DNA from: Pelagibacterium montanilacus
GTDB taxonomy: Bacteria > Pseudomonadota > Alphaproteobacteria > Rhizobiales > Devosiaceae
Direction: 5' to 3'
Assembly (NCBI RefSeq): GCF_003992665.1
Contig: NZ_RZMX01000036.1
Span: forward strand, 1-64,000
Length of the DNA stretch: 64,000 nucleotides
The notes under the pieces were generated by a model. It was not told the DNA's origin and ran no database searches. It worked only from the letters and a program-made list of their open reading frames with translations. Below, piece after piece: positions 50,839-59,608 of the stretch. The position numbers and the translations under genes were made by a program. Each line of letters opens with the position of its first letter. Position 1 is the first letter of the stretch.

Positions 50839-52323
50839 ATGGCTCGATCAGGATTGACGGCATTTGCCGTTGCATTGCTCGGCGCAAGCGCATTGGCAGC
50901 GCCCGCCGCGTTGGCCCAGGCCGACACCACGCTCACTGTCGCCATCTCGGGTGATATCGACAATTTCGACCCGGCAACCAATCAGCTCATCGCCTTCCAA
51001 CAGGCCATCGGAAACACGGTCTTTGATTCCCTGATTGGCTATGACGAAAACCTCGAGCTGGTCCCGCGCCTCGCTTCATCCTGGGACGTCAATGACGACG
51101 CCACCGAATTTACCCTGACCCTCCAGGAGGGGGCCACGTTCCACAATGGCGATCCCGTCACCGCCGAGGCCGTCATCGCCTCACTCGAGCGGTCCGCCGA
51201 GTTCGGTGGGGTCATCGGCACGCCGCTCCAGCGCGTCACCATGTTCGAGGCCGTCGACGAGGGCACTGTGCGCATGACGCTCGAGGAAGGCTATGCGCCC
51301 TTCCTGACCGCGCTGACGGTGGTGTTCATCCTCGCTCCCGACAGCTTCGAGACCGCAACGAGCGAGCCCATCGGCACCGGCCCGTTCCGCTTCGAGGGCT
51401 GGGTGCCCAATGATGCCATCACGCTCACGCGCAATGACGAGTACTGGGGCGAACTTCCGGCCTTCGAGACCCTCGAGTTCCGGCCGGTGCCCGACAGCCA
51501 GGTCGCGCTGACCAATCTGTACGCCGGAGACGTCGATATCGTCGCCGAGCCTTCGACCGCCGTTCTCAACCAGATCGACGAGAGCCAGGCCCAACTGGTC
51601 CAGCCATCGGCCTCCAACAGCATGGCCTATGTGGAAATGATGGGCACCACCGGCACGCTTTCGGACGTCAATGTCCGGCGCGCGCTCGCCCACGCCTTTG
51701 ATCGGGAATCGGTGCAGGCCATCGCCTATTCCGGTCTGGGCGAATCCACGCCCAGCCCACTCCCGACCAGTTCCTGGGCATATGCCGATCTCGAGGGCTA
51801 TCCCTTCGATCTCGAGGCGGCGCGGGGCCTGCTCGAAGAAGCCGGTGTCGACGGGCTCACGGTCGGGCTCGAAATGCCGGCAGGCTTTCCCGAAGCCGAG
51901 CAGATGGCGCGCGTCTGGCAGTCTTCGCTCGCGGAAGTCGGGGTCACCCTGGACATCAACGTGTCCGAGCTTTCGGTCTGGCTCGACGCCTATGTCTCGC
52001 GCGACTATGACATGACCTGGAACTTCTTCGGCGTCTCGCCCGATCCCCACTCCTTCTTCGACGTCATTCTGCGCCCGCACTTCGAGGGAGATGTCTACGA
52101 CAACCCTGAGGTCGCCGAGCTGGTCGAAGCAGGCATCTCCACCGGCGACATGGCCGAGCGTGAGGAAATCTACGCCGAGCTCCAGGACATCGTGGTTGAC
52201 GAACTGCCGGTCATGACCGTCCAGTCGCGGCCTGTAGGCGCCATCGCGGCGCCCCATGTCGAGGGCTTTGCCATGAACCCGCTCGGCTGGGGCCTTTACT
52301 CTGGCGTAACGCTGGCCGAGTGA
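50839..52323 (+). CDS. Dpp-type ABC transporter substrate-binding protein
   Basis: 494 residues, family 5 solute-binding protein. Signal peptide LTAFAVALLGASALAAPAALA with cleavage at AQADT, then VAISGDIDNFDPATNQ and EGATFHNGDPVTAEAV. It binds peptides or other amide compounds in the periplasm. AAAGGAGAGGA precedes ATG 50839; the frame extends 51 codons upstream but lacks a signal peptide in that form. First gene of a five-gene ABC operon with both permeases and both ATPases. Confidence 0.92.
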   Translation: MARSGLTAFAVALLGASALAAPAALAQADTTLTVAISGDIDNFDPATNQLIAFQQAIGNTVFDSLIGYDENLELVPRLASSWDVNDDATEFTLTLQEGATFHNGDPVTAEAVIASLERSAEFGGVIGTPLQRVTMFEAVDEGTVRMTLEEGYAPFLTALTVVFILAPDSFETATSEPIGTGPFRFEGWVPNDAITLTRNDEYWGELPAFETLEFRPVPDSQVALTNLYAGDVDIVAEPSTAVLNQIDESQAQLVQPSASNSMAYVEMMGTTGTLSDVNVRRALAHAFDRESVQAIAYSGLGESTPSPLPTSSWAYADLEGYPFDLEAARGLLEEAGVDGLTVGLEMPAGFPEAEQMARVWQSSLAEVGVTLDINVSELSVWLDAYVSRDYDMTWNFFGVSPDPHSFFDVILRPHFEGDVYDNPEVAELVEAGISTGDMAEREEIYAELQDIVVDELPVMTVQSRPVGAIAAPHVEGFAMNPLGWGLYSGVTLAE

Positions 52324-52366
52324 TCGACCTGCGGCGCTCTTGAGCCACGACAACGAAAGGATCACC

Positions 52367-53314
52367 GTGACTCGCCTTCTTCCAGCCTTGCGCATTCTTG
52401 CAATCATCTGGGTGGTGATCACGGTGGTCTTCGTCACGCTGCGCCTGACGCCCGGTGACCCGGCCGAATTGCTGCTCGGCCCCACCGCCGGGCGCCAGGA
52501 CGTCCAGGAGCGGCTCGCCGACATCCGGGCCCAGTACGGGCTCGATCAGCCCATCCCGGTGCAGTACGCGATATTTGTGGGCAATGTGCTTCAGGGGGAT
52601 CTGGGCGAATCCAATCGGTCCGCCCGGCCGGTGATCTCGATGATCGCCGCGGCGGCACCGGTCACCATCTGGCTGATCGTTCTGTCTGTCGGGACCGCCA
52701 TTCCCATATCCATCTTCCTGGGCATGATCGCTGCCGCCCGGCGGGGGCGAACGCTCGACCGCGGCATCAGGAGTCTGGCCACCCTGTGCATGGCGGTTCC
52801 CTCGTTCTGGCTGGGGCTTTTGTTCCTGCAATGGTTCGCCAGCGGGTTGGGATGGTTTCCCTCGCGCGGCTATGTCGCCCCATTGACCGACCCGGGCGGG
52901 TTCATGATGCACATGGCCCTGCCTGTCATCACCCTGGCGATCTTTCTGGTCGGCACTCTGACCCGGTTCGTCTACACCGAAACCGCCGATACCCTGCAGC
53001 GCGACTACATCACCGTTTCGCGCGCCATGGGCCTGGCGTCCCGGACCATTCTTTTCCGCTTCGCCGCCAAGAACTCGCTCACCCCGCTGATCATCGTGGT
53101 CGGCGTGGAAATCGGAACGCTGATCGGCGGAGCGGTGATTGTCGAGGAAGTCTTTGGCCTCCCCGGTCTGGGACGGCTGTTGCTGGGCGCCGTGATGAGC
53201 CGGGACTACCCGGTGGTGCAAGGGACGATCCTTGTCATCACCGTCGCCGTAATCCTGATCAACATCGCCGCCGAAATGCTCTACCGCTACATCACCCCGC
53301 AGGCCCGGTCATGA
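52367..53314 (+). CDS. Dpp-type ABC transporter permease (DppB)
   Basis: 315 residues from GTG 52367, chosen because AAAGGA lies five bases upstream; an in-frame TTG at 52340 has none. Six membrane segments, the first at ALRILAIIWVVITVVFVTLR, the GDPAELLLG extracytoplasmic motif, and the EAA loop ITVSRAMGLASRTILFRFAA. The stop overlaps the ATG of the next permease. Confidence 0.9.
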   Translation: MTRLLPALRILAIIWVVITVVFVTLRLTPGDPAELLLGPTAGRQDVQERLADIRAQYGLDQPIPVQYAIFVGNVLQGDLGESNRSARPVISMIAAAAPVTIWLIVLSVGTAIPISIFLGMIAAARRGRTLDRGIRSLATLCMAVPSFWLGLLFLQWFASGLGWFPSRGYVAPLTDPGGFMMHMALPVITLAIFLVGTLTRFVYTETADTLQRDYITVSRAMGLASRTILFRFAAKNSLTPLIIVVGVEIGTLIGGAVIVEEVFGLPGLGRLLLGAVMSRDYPVVQGTILVITVAVILINIAAEMLYRYITPQARS

Positions 53315-54165
53315 GCGCCTCCGCACCGATCACCACCCGCATCGGCCGGCTCGTTCCCCGTTCGCCTGCCGGCATCGTCCTCACGCTCCTCGGCATCGGG
53401 GTGGTGCTCGTCGCGCTGTTTCCGGCATGGTTCACACCCTATCAGCCCAATGGGATAAACGCCCGCGCAATCCTCCAGCCTCCGTCTCCCGCCAATCCCT
53501 TCGGTACCGACGAACTGGGCAGCGACGTGCTGGCACGGATCATCTACGGCACGAGGCTTGAGATCGCCATTGCCATGGGCTCGGTCGCGCTGGCTGCGCT
53601 CTTTGCCGTGCCGGCGGGATTGCTCGCCGGCTATCGCGGCAAAACCGCGGACTGGATCTTGACGCTGATCGCGGATTCGATCCTGAGCTTCCCCATCGTG
53701 CTCTTCGCGGTGATGGTGGTGGCCAGTATGGGCGCATCGGTGGGCACGCTGATCTTCGTGCTCGGCATCGTCTTTATCCCCCGCATCTTCCGGCTGGTGC
53801 GCGGCCAGACCCAGGTTCTGGTCGAGCAGGGCTTCGTGCGCGGAGCCCGCGCCATGGGTGCAGGAACGTTCGACATCCTGCTCCGTCACATCCTGCCCAA
53901 CATTCTCGGGCCTGTCCTGGTCATCGTCCCCCAACTCATGGCCGTCGCGATCCTCATCGAAGCAGGACTGAGCTTTATCGGGCTCGGGGTACAGCCGCCG
54001 CAGATTTCCTGGGGCTCGCTTCTGCTTGTCTCCAAGAATTACTACGTCAACGCCATCTGGTACCCCCTCGCGGTGGGCGCAGTGACCACGCTTGCCTCGG
54101 CGCTGCTGGTCTTTGCGGGAGATCTGGCCGCCAACGCCATCAATCCCGACAGGAGAAGCGGATGA
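53311..54165 (+). CDS. Dpp-type ABC transporter permease (DppC)
   Basis: 284 residues, DppC branch with PFGTDELGSDVLARIIYGTR in the N-terminal region, six membrane segments and the EAA loop GARAMGAGTFDILLRHILPN. ATG 53311 overlaps the DppB-like stop by 4 bp, and its own stop overlaps the ATPase gene at 54162. Confidence 0.9.
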   Translation: MSASAPITTRIGRLVPRSPAGIVLTLLGIGVVLVALFPAWFTPYQPNGINARAILQPPSPANPFGTDELGSDVLARIIYGTRLEIAIAMGSVALAALFAVPAGLLAGYRGKTADWILTLIADSILSFPIVLFAVMVVASMGASVGTLIFVLGIVFIPRIFRLVRGQTQVLVEQGFVRGARAMGAGTFDILLRHILPNILGPVLVIVPQLMAVAILIEAGLSFIGLGVQPPQISWGSLLLVSKNYYVNAIWYPLAVGAVTTLASALLVFAGDLAANAINPDRRSG

Positions 54166-55151
54166 ACGCCCCGCTCCTTGACGTCCGCGACGCCGAAATC
54201 GTCTTCACGGCGCGCCGGGGTGGGGTAACCCGCCATATCCAGGCGGTGTCGGGCGCCTCCATATCGGTTGCGCGCGGACAGACCGTGGGGCTGGTCGGGG
54301 AATCCGGTTCGGGCAAATCCACCCTCGGCGCGGCGGCCATCGGCCTGCAGGCCCTGGACGGGGGAGAAGTTCTGTTCGACGGCACGCCCATGCCGGCTGA
54401 GGGCAGCCCGGCCTGGCGGACACTGCGCCGCCGCGTGCAGGTCATCTTCCAGGACCCGTTCTCCGCGCTCAACCCCCGCCAGACCATCGGGCAGAGCCTC
54501 GCCGAACCGCTCCGGCTCCACAGCATGGGCCCGCGCCGCTCCTGGCCGGACCGGATCGCCGAACTGCTCGAGCTGGTCGGTCTCAACCCTGAAATGGCAC
54601 GTCAGTATCCTGGCACCCTTTCGGGCGGCCAGCGCCAGCGGGTCTGCATCGCCCGCGCCCTTGCGGTAGAACCCGACCTGATCGTTTGCGACGAGATCAC
54701 CTCTGCGCTCGACGTCTCCACTCAGGCTCAGATCGTCGCGCTGATCGCCGATATCCAGAAGCGCATGGGCGTGGCTCTACTGTTCATCTCCCATGATCTG
54801 GGCCTGGTCCGCGCCATCGCCGATCGCACGGCCGTCATGTATCTGGGCCGCATCATGGAGGCCGGACCGGCCGGCGAGGTGTTCGAGACCCCACGCCACC
54901 CCTATACGCGCGCGCTGCTGGGTGCCGCTCCGATCCCCGACCCGGTCCTCGAGGCGCGCAGGGAGCGTATCCCTCTGCGCGGAGAGATCCCCGATCCGGC
55001 CGATCCGCCATCGGGGTGCCGGTTCCGCACCCGCTGCCCCCATGCCCGGGAGGAATGCGCCAAACGCACGCCCCTGCCAGAACCTGCGGGCGGGGCGATA
55101 GTCGCCTGCCATTTCTGGCGCGAGATCACCGGCACGGAGGACCGCTCATGA
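54162..55151 (+). CDS. Dpp/Opp ABC transporter ATPase (DppF type)
   Basis: 329 residues. Walker A GESGSGKST, signature LSGGQRQRVCIARAL, Walker B IVCDEITSALD (Ile where Pro is usual), and the oligopeptide-transporter C-terminal cluster CRFRTRCPHAREECA with its cysteines. Of the two ATPases it is the DppF-like one by its DDGGEVLFDG-type insert. Starts with a 4-bp overlap on DppC. Confidence 0.9.
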   Translation: MNAPLLDVRDAEIVFTARRGGVTRHIQAVSGASISVARGQTVGLVGESGSGKSTLGAAAIGLQALDGGEVLFDGTPMPAEGSPAWRTLRRRVQVIFQDPFSALNPRQTIGQSLAEPLRLHSMGPRRSWPDRIAELLELVGLNPEMARQYPGTLSGGQRQRVCIARALAVEPDLIVCDEITSALDVSTQAQIVALIADIQKRMGVALLFISHDLGLVRAIADRTAVMYLGRIMEAGPAGEVFETPRHPYTRALLGAAPIPDPVLEARRERIPLRGEIPDPADPPSGCRFRTRCPHAREECAKRTPLPEPAGGAIVACHFWREITGTEDRS

Positions 55152-56140
55152 AGCCGCTTCTCGAGATCGCCGATCTCGGCGTCGCTTTCCGGACATCTTC
55201 CTCCCTGATCCACGCGGTCGTCGATGTCTCGTTGACCGTGAGCGCCGGAGAGCGCGTTGGCGTCATCGGCGAATCGGGGTCGGGCAAATCGGTCATGGCC
55301 CGGGCCATCATGCGGCTCGATGATCCCCGCCGCACCCAATACGCCACCAGCTCGCGCATAACCCTCGACGGTCGGCAGATTCTCGCCCTGCCCGAACGCG
55401 AAGTTCACCGGCTGCGCGGCGATGCGGTCTCGATGATCTTCCAGAACCCCATGCACTCGCTCAATCCGGCCTTTACGGTCGGCCAGCAGATGGATGCGGT
55501 GCTCAAGGCCCACCGCAAGCTCCCGGGCCGCGACCGCCGGGCCCGCATCGTCGATGCTCTGGGCGCCGTCGACCTGCCTGCTCCCGGAGACCTCGTGGAC
55601 CGCTATCCCCACGAACTCTCGGGCGGTCAGCGCCAGCGCGTCATGGTCGCGCAGGCCATCCTATGCGAACCCAGCCTCATCATCGCCGACGAGCCCACCT
55701 CTGCGCTCGATGTCACGGCCCAGGACACCGTCCTCGACGTCCTCGAGCGCCTCTCGCGCGACAAAGCCATAGCCGTGCTCATGATCACCCACGACATGGG
55801 CGTGGTCGCGCGCTTCTGCGAAACCGTCAACGTCATGTATGGGGGACGGCTCGTGGAAACGGGGCCGGTCGGCGACATCTTCGCCGCGCCGCGCCATCCT
55901 TACACCGCCGCCCTGCTCGCCGCCACGCCCAACCCGGCGGCTCCGGCCCGCACCCTGCATCCGATCCCGGGCACCCAGACCACGCGCCGCGGAAGCGCGT
56001 CCACGGCCTGCGCCTTCATCGCGCGGTGCCCGCACGCAACCACCCTCTGCAAGCAGGCGCCCGCCCTGCGCCAGATCCGCGCAAACCATCGCGTGGCATG
56101 TCATTACGCAGAGGAACTCGACCTCAAGGCTGCGGGCTGA
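55148..56140 (+). CDS. Dpp/Opp ABC transporter ATPase (DppD type)
   Basis: 330 residues. Walker A GESGSGKSV (Val in place of Thr, as in DppD), MIFQNPMHSLNPAFTVG Q-loop region, signature LSGGQRQRVMVAQAI, Walker B IIADEPTSALD and C-terminal CAFIARCPHATTLC cluster. The order DppF then DppD is the reverse of the usual dppDF. It overlaps the previous gene by 4 bp. Last gene of the operon; it ends 15 bp before the convergent IclR gene. Confidence 0.9.
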   Translation: MKPLLEIADLGVAFRTSSSLIHAVVDVSLTVSAGERVGVIGESGSGKSVMARAIMRLDDPRRTQYATSSRITLDGRQILALPEREVHRLRGDAVSMIFQNPMHSLNPAFTVGQQMDAVLKAHRKLPGRDRRARIVDALGAVDLPAPGDLVDRYPHELSGGQRQRVMVAQAILCEPSLIIADEPTSALDVTAQDTVLDVLERLSRDKAIAVLMITHDMGVVARFCETVNVMYGGRLVETGPVGDIFAAPRHPYTAALLAATPNPAAPARTLHPIPGTQTTRRGSASTACAFIARCPHATTLCKQAPALRQIRANHRVACHYAEELDLKAAG

Positions 56141-56155
56141 TCGATGAGAGCGGGT

Positions 56156-56974
56156 TCAACGCCGATCCGAAAGCACCAGCGCGCCGACCAGTTCGGCATT
56201 CGCCATCATGTCGCTGGCGCAGGCGATGAGCGCGTCGAGCAGACGTTGCCGGCTGGCACCCTCCATTTCCCCGACCGGCCCCGAAAGAGAGATCGAGGCC
56301 TGCCAGCTATTGGCCGGCTGGCCCGGCGCGAGCAGCGGGACCGCAAGGCAGCACACCCCGGCCGCTCCCTCCTGATCGTCGATCGCGTAGCGCCGCTCAC
56401 GGGTCGCCATCACGTCGTCCATCAGACTGTCCACCGTCGTGCGCGTGTGTCCCGTCCTCGGCTCGAGCGTTATGCGCGAGACGATGCGACGGGCACGTTC
56501 GGGATCGAGCCCGGCCAGCAGCATCTTGCCCAGCCCCGTGCAATGAACCGAATCGCGCGAGCCCGACACAGAGCGGAACCGCAGCGCGCGGTCGGGTTCG
56601 CGCACCACCAGATGCAACACGTTGTCCCCGTCGAGCACACCCATATTGGCTGTCTGGTGGGTCTGTGCGGCCAGGCGCTCGAGATAGGGCGCCGCCAGGT
56701 CGCTCACATCGGCGCCCTGACGGAAGCTCTGCGCCAGGTCCACGACCGCATGGCCGATCTGGTAGCGCAGCCCATCATCGACACTGCGCACGAATCCGCG
56801 ACGCTCGAGGACTGCCAGAAGCCGCAGCAGGGTGCTTTTGGGATAGCCCGTGCGCGTGTGCAGATCCGCCAAGGTCTCGCCACCGTTCCGCGATTGCGCC
56901 AGATGATCGAGAATGGTCAGGCCGCGATCGAGCGCTCGGGAATGGTAGGTGGCGGAGGCCTCTTGCATGGTCAT
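56156..56974 (-). CDS. IclR family transcriptional regulator
   Basis: 272 residues: winged helix with YHSRALDRGLTILDHLAQS and RTGYPKSTLLRLLAVLERRG, then the GAF-like ligand domain (GVLDGDNVLHLVVREPD, CTGLGKMLLAG). AGGAAA precedes ATG 56974. It lies between the Dpp operon (convergent) and the D-aminoacylase (divergent). A 19-bp motif in its own divergent promoter and in the 50.6-50.7 kb divergent promoter suggests it controls the whole 45.8-59.5 kb block. The effector is probably a catabolic intermediate. Confidence 0.88.
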   Translation of the reverse strand: MTMQEASATYHSRALDRGLTILDHLAQSRNGGETLADLHTRTGYPKSTLLRLLAVLERRGFVRSVDDGLRYQIGHAVVDLAQSFRQGADVSDLAAPYLERLAAQTHQTANMGVLDGDNVLHLVVREPDRALRFRSVSGSRDSVHCTGLGKMLLAGLDPERARRIVSRITLEPRTGHTRTTVDSLMDDVMATRERRYAIDDQEGAAGVCCLAVPLLAPGQPANSWQASISLSGPVGEMEGASRQRLLDALIACASDMMANAELVGALVLSDRR

Positions 56975-57083
56975 CGGGTTTCCTCTGGTGGATCGGCGGC
57001 CTTCTGGACCCCGGCTTCCGCCCGGGCGGACGTTCGCGATTGTCACTCACGCGGTGCGATTGACAAGGTCCAGCAGAGCTCTG

Positions 57084-57102
57084 AACATAAAACGTCGTTC
57101 CA
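57084..57102 (-). promoter_or_regulatory. Candidate IclR operator 3
   Basis: TGGAACGACGTTTTATGTT on the minus strand between the IclR gene and the D-aminoacylase gene, 36 bp before the latter's start. It fits both autoregulation and control of the plus-strand genes. Confidence 0.65.
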
Positions 57103-57138
57103 TGTTTTCATATACACTTTCGACCAAAGGACAAGTCG

Positions 57139-58602
57139 ATGAGCGATCCAGCTCCCTCCTCCCCCAGGACTGTCATTCGCGGCGCATCCGTGATCGACGG
57201 CACCGGCGCTCCGCGCCGGTCTGCCGACGTCGCCATCGCCGGCGGACGGATCGTTGCGATCGGCGAACCGGGGTCCCTCGAGGGCGACACCGTCATCGAA
57301 GCTGCAGGCCGCATTCTTGCGCCCGGGTTCATCGACGTTCACACCCATGACGACTATGTGGTGATCGAAAAGCCGCAGATGACGCCCAAGATCAGCCAGG
57401 GGGTGACCACCGTCATCGCCGGCAATTGCGGCATCAGCCTTGCGCCTCTGACGGCCAGCGAGGTCCCTGCCCCGCTCAATCTCCTCGGCCCGGGGTCTGC
57501 ATTCACCTTTCCCTCGGTCGCGGCCTATGCCCAGGCCGTCGATGCCGCCTGCCCCTCTACCAATGTCTGCCTTCTGATCGGCCATGGCTCGCTGCGTTTT
57601 GCCGTGATGGACGATCTGGACCGCAAGGCCAGCCCTGCTGAAATCGAGGCGATGCAGGCGCTCCTTTCCGATGCCATGGACGAGGGCGCCTTGGGCCTGA
57701 GCACCGGGCTCTACTACAAGATCGCCGAGGCAGCAGATATCGACGAGGTCGTCGCGCTGGCCCGGATCATTGCGCCCCATGGCGGCATCTACGCCACCCA
57801 CATGCGCAACGAACACGACCTTATCCTGGATTCGCTGGAGGAAACCTTCCAAACCGCCGGCCGCGCCGGGGTCAAGGTCATCATTTCGCACCATAAATGC
57901 GCCGGCCCCAACAACTGGGGCCGCTCGAGTGAGACCCTGGCCGTGATCGAGAGCGCCCGCACCCGGCAGGATCTGGGGCTGGACTGCTATCCCTACATAG
58001 CCGGTTCGACGGTGCTCGAGCCGTTCCTTGTGGACGAGACCATCCGCATCACGGTGAGCTGGTCGACCCCCCACCCGGAGATGGCGGGCCGGGATCTCGC
58101 CGATATCGCCGCCCAATGGGGCATCGGCCAGCGCGAGGCGGCCGAACGGCTCAAGCCAGCGGGCGGCATCTATTACAACATGTCCGAAGAGGACGTGCGC
58201 CGCATCCTCTCCTATCCCCAGACCATGATCGGCTCGGACGGCTTGCCTCAGGACGCCCATCCCCATCCCCGGCTCTGGGGCACCTTCCCGCGCGTTCTGG
58301 GCCATTATTCTCGGGACGAGGGCCTGTTCAGCCTCGAAACGGCGGTGCACAAGATGACCGGCATCCCCGCCGCCAATTTCGGTCTGGCCGATCGCGGCAT
58401 CATCCGGGAAGGCGCGGCCGCCGATCTGGTGATCTTCGATCCCGACACGGTGATCGACACCGCGACATTCGACGCCCCCATGCAACCCGCCGCGGGCATT
58501 GAGACGGTGATCGTCAACGGGGTGCTAAGCTGGCAGGATGGCACCCATACGGGCGAGCGCGGCGGCATGTTCCTTAACATGGCCGAGCGCCGTGGCCAAT
58601 AA
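57139..58602 (+). CDS. N-acyl-D-amino-acid deacylase
   Basis: 487 residues of the amidohydrolase superfamily, D-aminoacylase branch: a small beta domain, then metal ligands His68 and His70 in FIDVHTHDD, the bridging Cys97 in GNCGIS, His221, His251 and the catalytic Asp367 in MIGSDGLPQDAHPHPRLWG. The Cys ligand and the long Pro/His-rich loop are diagnostic for D-aminoacylase rather than dihydroorotase or hydantoinase. It releases free D-amino acids from N-acylated ones. No signal peptide, so substrate enters through a transporter, presumably the Dpp system. Confidence 0.9.
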   Translation: MSDPAPSSPRTVIRGASVIDGTGAPRRSADVAIAGGRIVAIGEPGSLEGDTVIEAAGRILAPGFIDVHTHDDYVVIEKPQMTPKISQGVTTVIAGNCGISLAPLTASEVPAPLNLLGPGSAFTFPSVAAYAQAVDAACPSTNVCLLIGHGSLRFAVMDDLDRKASPAEIEAMQALLSDAMDEGALGLSTGLYYKIAEAADIDEVVALARIIAPHGGIYATHMRNEHDLILDSLEETFQTAGRAGVKVIISHHKCAGPNNWGRSSETLAVIESARTRQDLGLDCYPYIAGSTVLEPFLVDETIRITVSWSTPHPEMAGRDLADIAAQWGIGQREAAERLKPAGGIYYNMSEEDVRRILSYPQTMIGSDGLPQDAHPHPRLWGTFPRVLGHYSRDEGLFSLETAVHKMTGIPAANFGLADRGIIREGAAADLVIFDPDTVIDTATFDAPMQPAAGIETVIVNGVLSWQDGTHTGERGGMFLNMAERRGQ

Positions 58603-58653
58603 TGGCGCCCGTCGCGCGCGCTAAGGTCAACGCAAACCCATGAGGGATGCATC

Positions 58654-59505
58654 ATGGTCGCCCTGATCGACACTCACACCCATCTCATCCACCGCTCTGC
58701 ACTGGGCTACAGCTGGACCGAGGCGATCCCCGAACTGGCGACGGGCGACTTCACCACCGCCGACTATTTCGCCATCGCAGGCGAGGAGGTCTCGGGCGCG
58801 CTGTATATGGAGATGGCCGTCGACGGCAGCGATGGATACAGGGACGAAGCCCGGCACCTCGCCCGCCTGATGCGCGAGGGCACAGAGAGGCTTTCGGGAC
58901 TGGTCCTCTCCTGCCGCCCCGAAAGGGCCGAAGGCTTCGACGCCTGGATCGAGGAATGCGCCTATCTGGGCGCCAGCGGCTTCAGACGCGTACTCCACGA
59001 GATGCCCGACCCCACGTCCCGCACGGCGGTATACCAGGCCAATGTCCGGTCCATCGGCCAGCTCGGCCTCCCCTATGACCTGTCCTACAACGCGGGCCAG
59101 CTCGGCATCGCCCGGGAGCTCGCCATCGCCTGCCCCGAGACCCGGCTCGTACTCAACCATTGCGGCGTGCCCCGCATCGCGGCAGGGGAATTCGAGCCCT
59201 GGCGGGACGGCATCACCGCGCTGGCCGAAGTGCCCAACGTCTATTGCAAGCTCTCGGGAGTGACCGCCTATTGCGGAGCGGCGACCGACAAGGCGGCTGC
59301 CATCGCCCCCTATGTGGACCACGTCCTTGAAACCTTCGGGCCCTACCGCATGGTCTGGGGCAGCGACTGGCCCGTGGTCAATCTGGGCTCCGGCCTCGCC
59401 GGCTGGATCGCGATCACCCGTGACATCCTCGGTCGGCTTTCCTCCGACGAGGAACTGGCCATCGCATCGGGAACTGCCCGGTCGGTCTACCGGCTCACCA
59501 GTTAG
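58654..59505 (+). CDS. Amidohydrolase-2 family protein
   Basis: 283 residues. LIDTHTHLIHR gives the HxH pair, EECAYLGASGFRRVLHEMPD follows, LVLNHCGVPRIAAG holds the barrel His and VWGSDWPVVNLG the metal Asp. Same COG3618-type group as 27268 and 49725, a third member in this window. It comes 51 bp after the D-aminoacylase and is probably co-transcribed. Its TAG stop codon coincides with the first bases of repeat copy C. Confidence 0.83.
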   Translation: MVALIDTHTHLIHRSALGYSWTEAIPELATGDFTTADYFAIAGEEVSGALYMEMAVDGSDGYRDEARHLARLMREGTERLSGLVLSCRPERAEGFDAWIEECAYLGASGFRRVLHEMPDPTSRTAVYQANVRSIGQLGLPYDLSYNAGQLGIARELAIACPETRLVLNHCGVPRIAAGEFEPWRDGITALAEVPNVYCKLSGVTAYCGAATDKAAAIAPYVDHVLETFGPYRMVWGSDWPVVNLGSGLAGWIAITRDILGRLSSDEELAIASGTARSVYRLTS

Positions 59506-59604
59506 AGCGTTTCCAGAACGAGTGGAACACTTAGCCAGTTCGCAAACGCGACACATCAAAGACTTAGAGCTCCTGTTCTGATTCAATCAGAACAGGAGCT
59601 CTAG
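59503..59604 (+). repeat. RIME-like intergenic repeat, copy C
   Basis: 102 bp, starting TAGAGCGTTTCCAGAA and ending AGCTCTAG. The first hairpin is partly decayed; the second (CTCCTGTTCTGATT with AATCAGAACAGGAG) is a nearly perfect palindrome. The leading TAG is the stop codon of the amidohydrolase gene. It lies between convergent genes. Confidence 0.85.
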
Positions 59605-59608
59605 GCGT

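Noticed and set aside
57043-58485. A 480-codon open frame antisense to the D-aminoacylase.
   Set aside because: The plus strand carries all D-aminoacylase metal ligands; the antisense frame is low-complexity.
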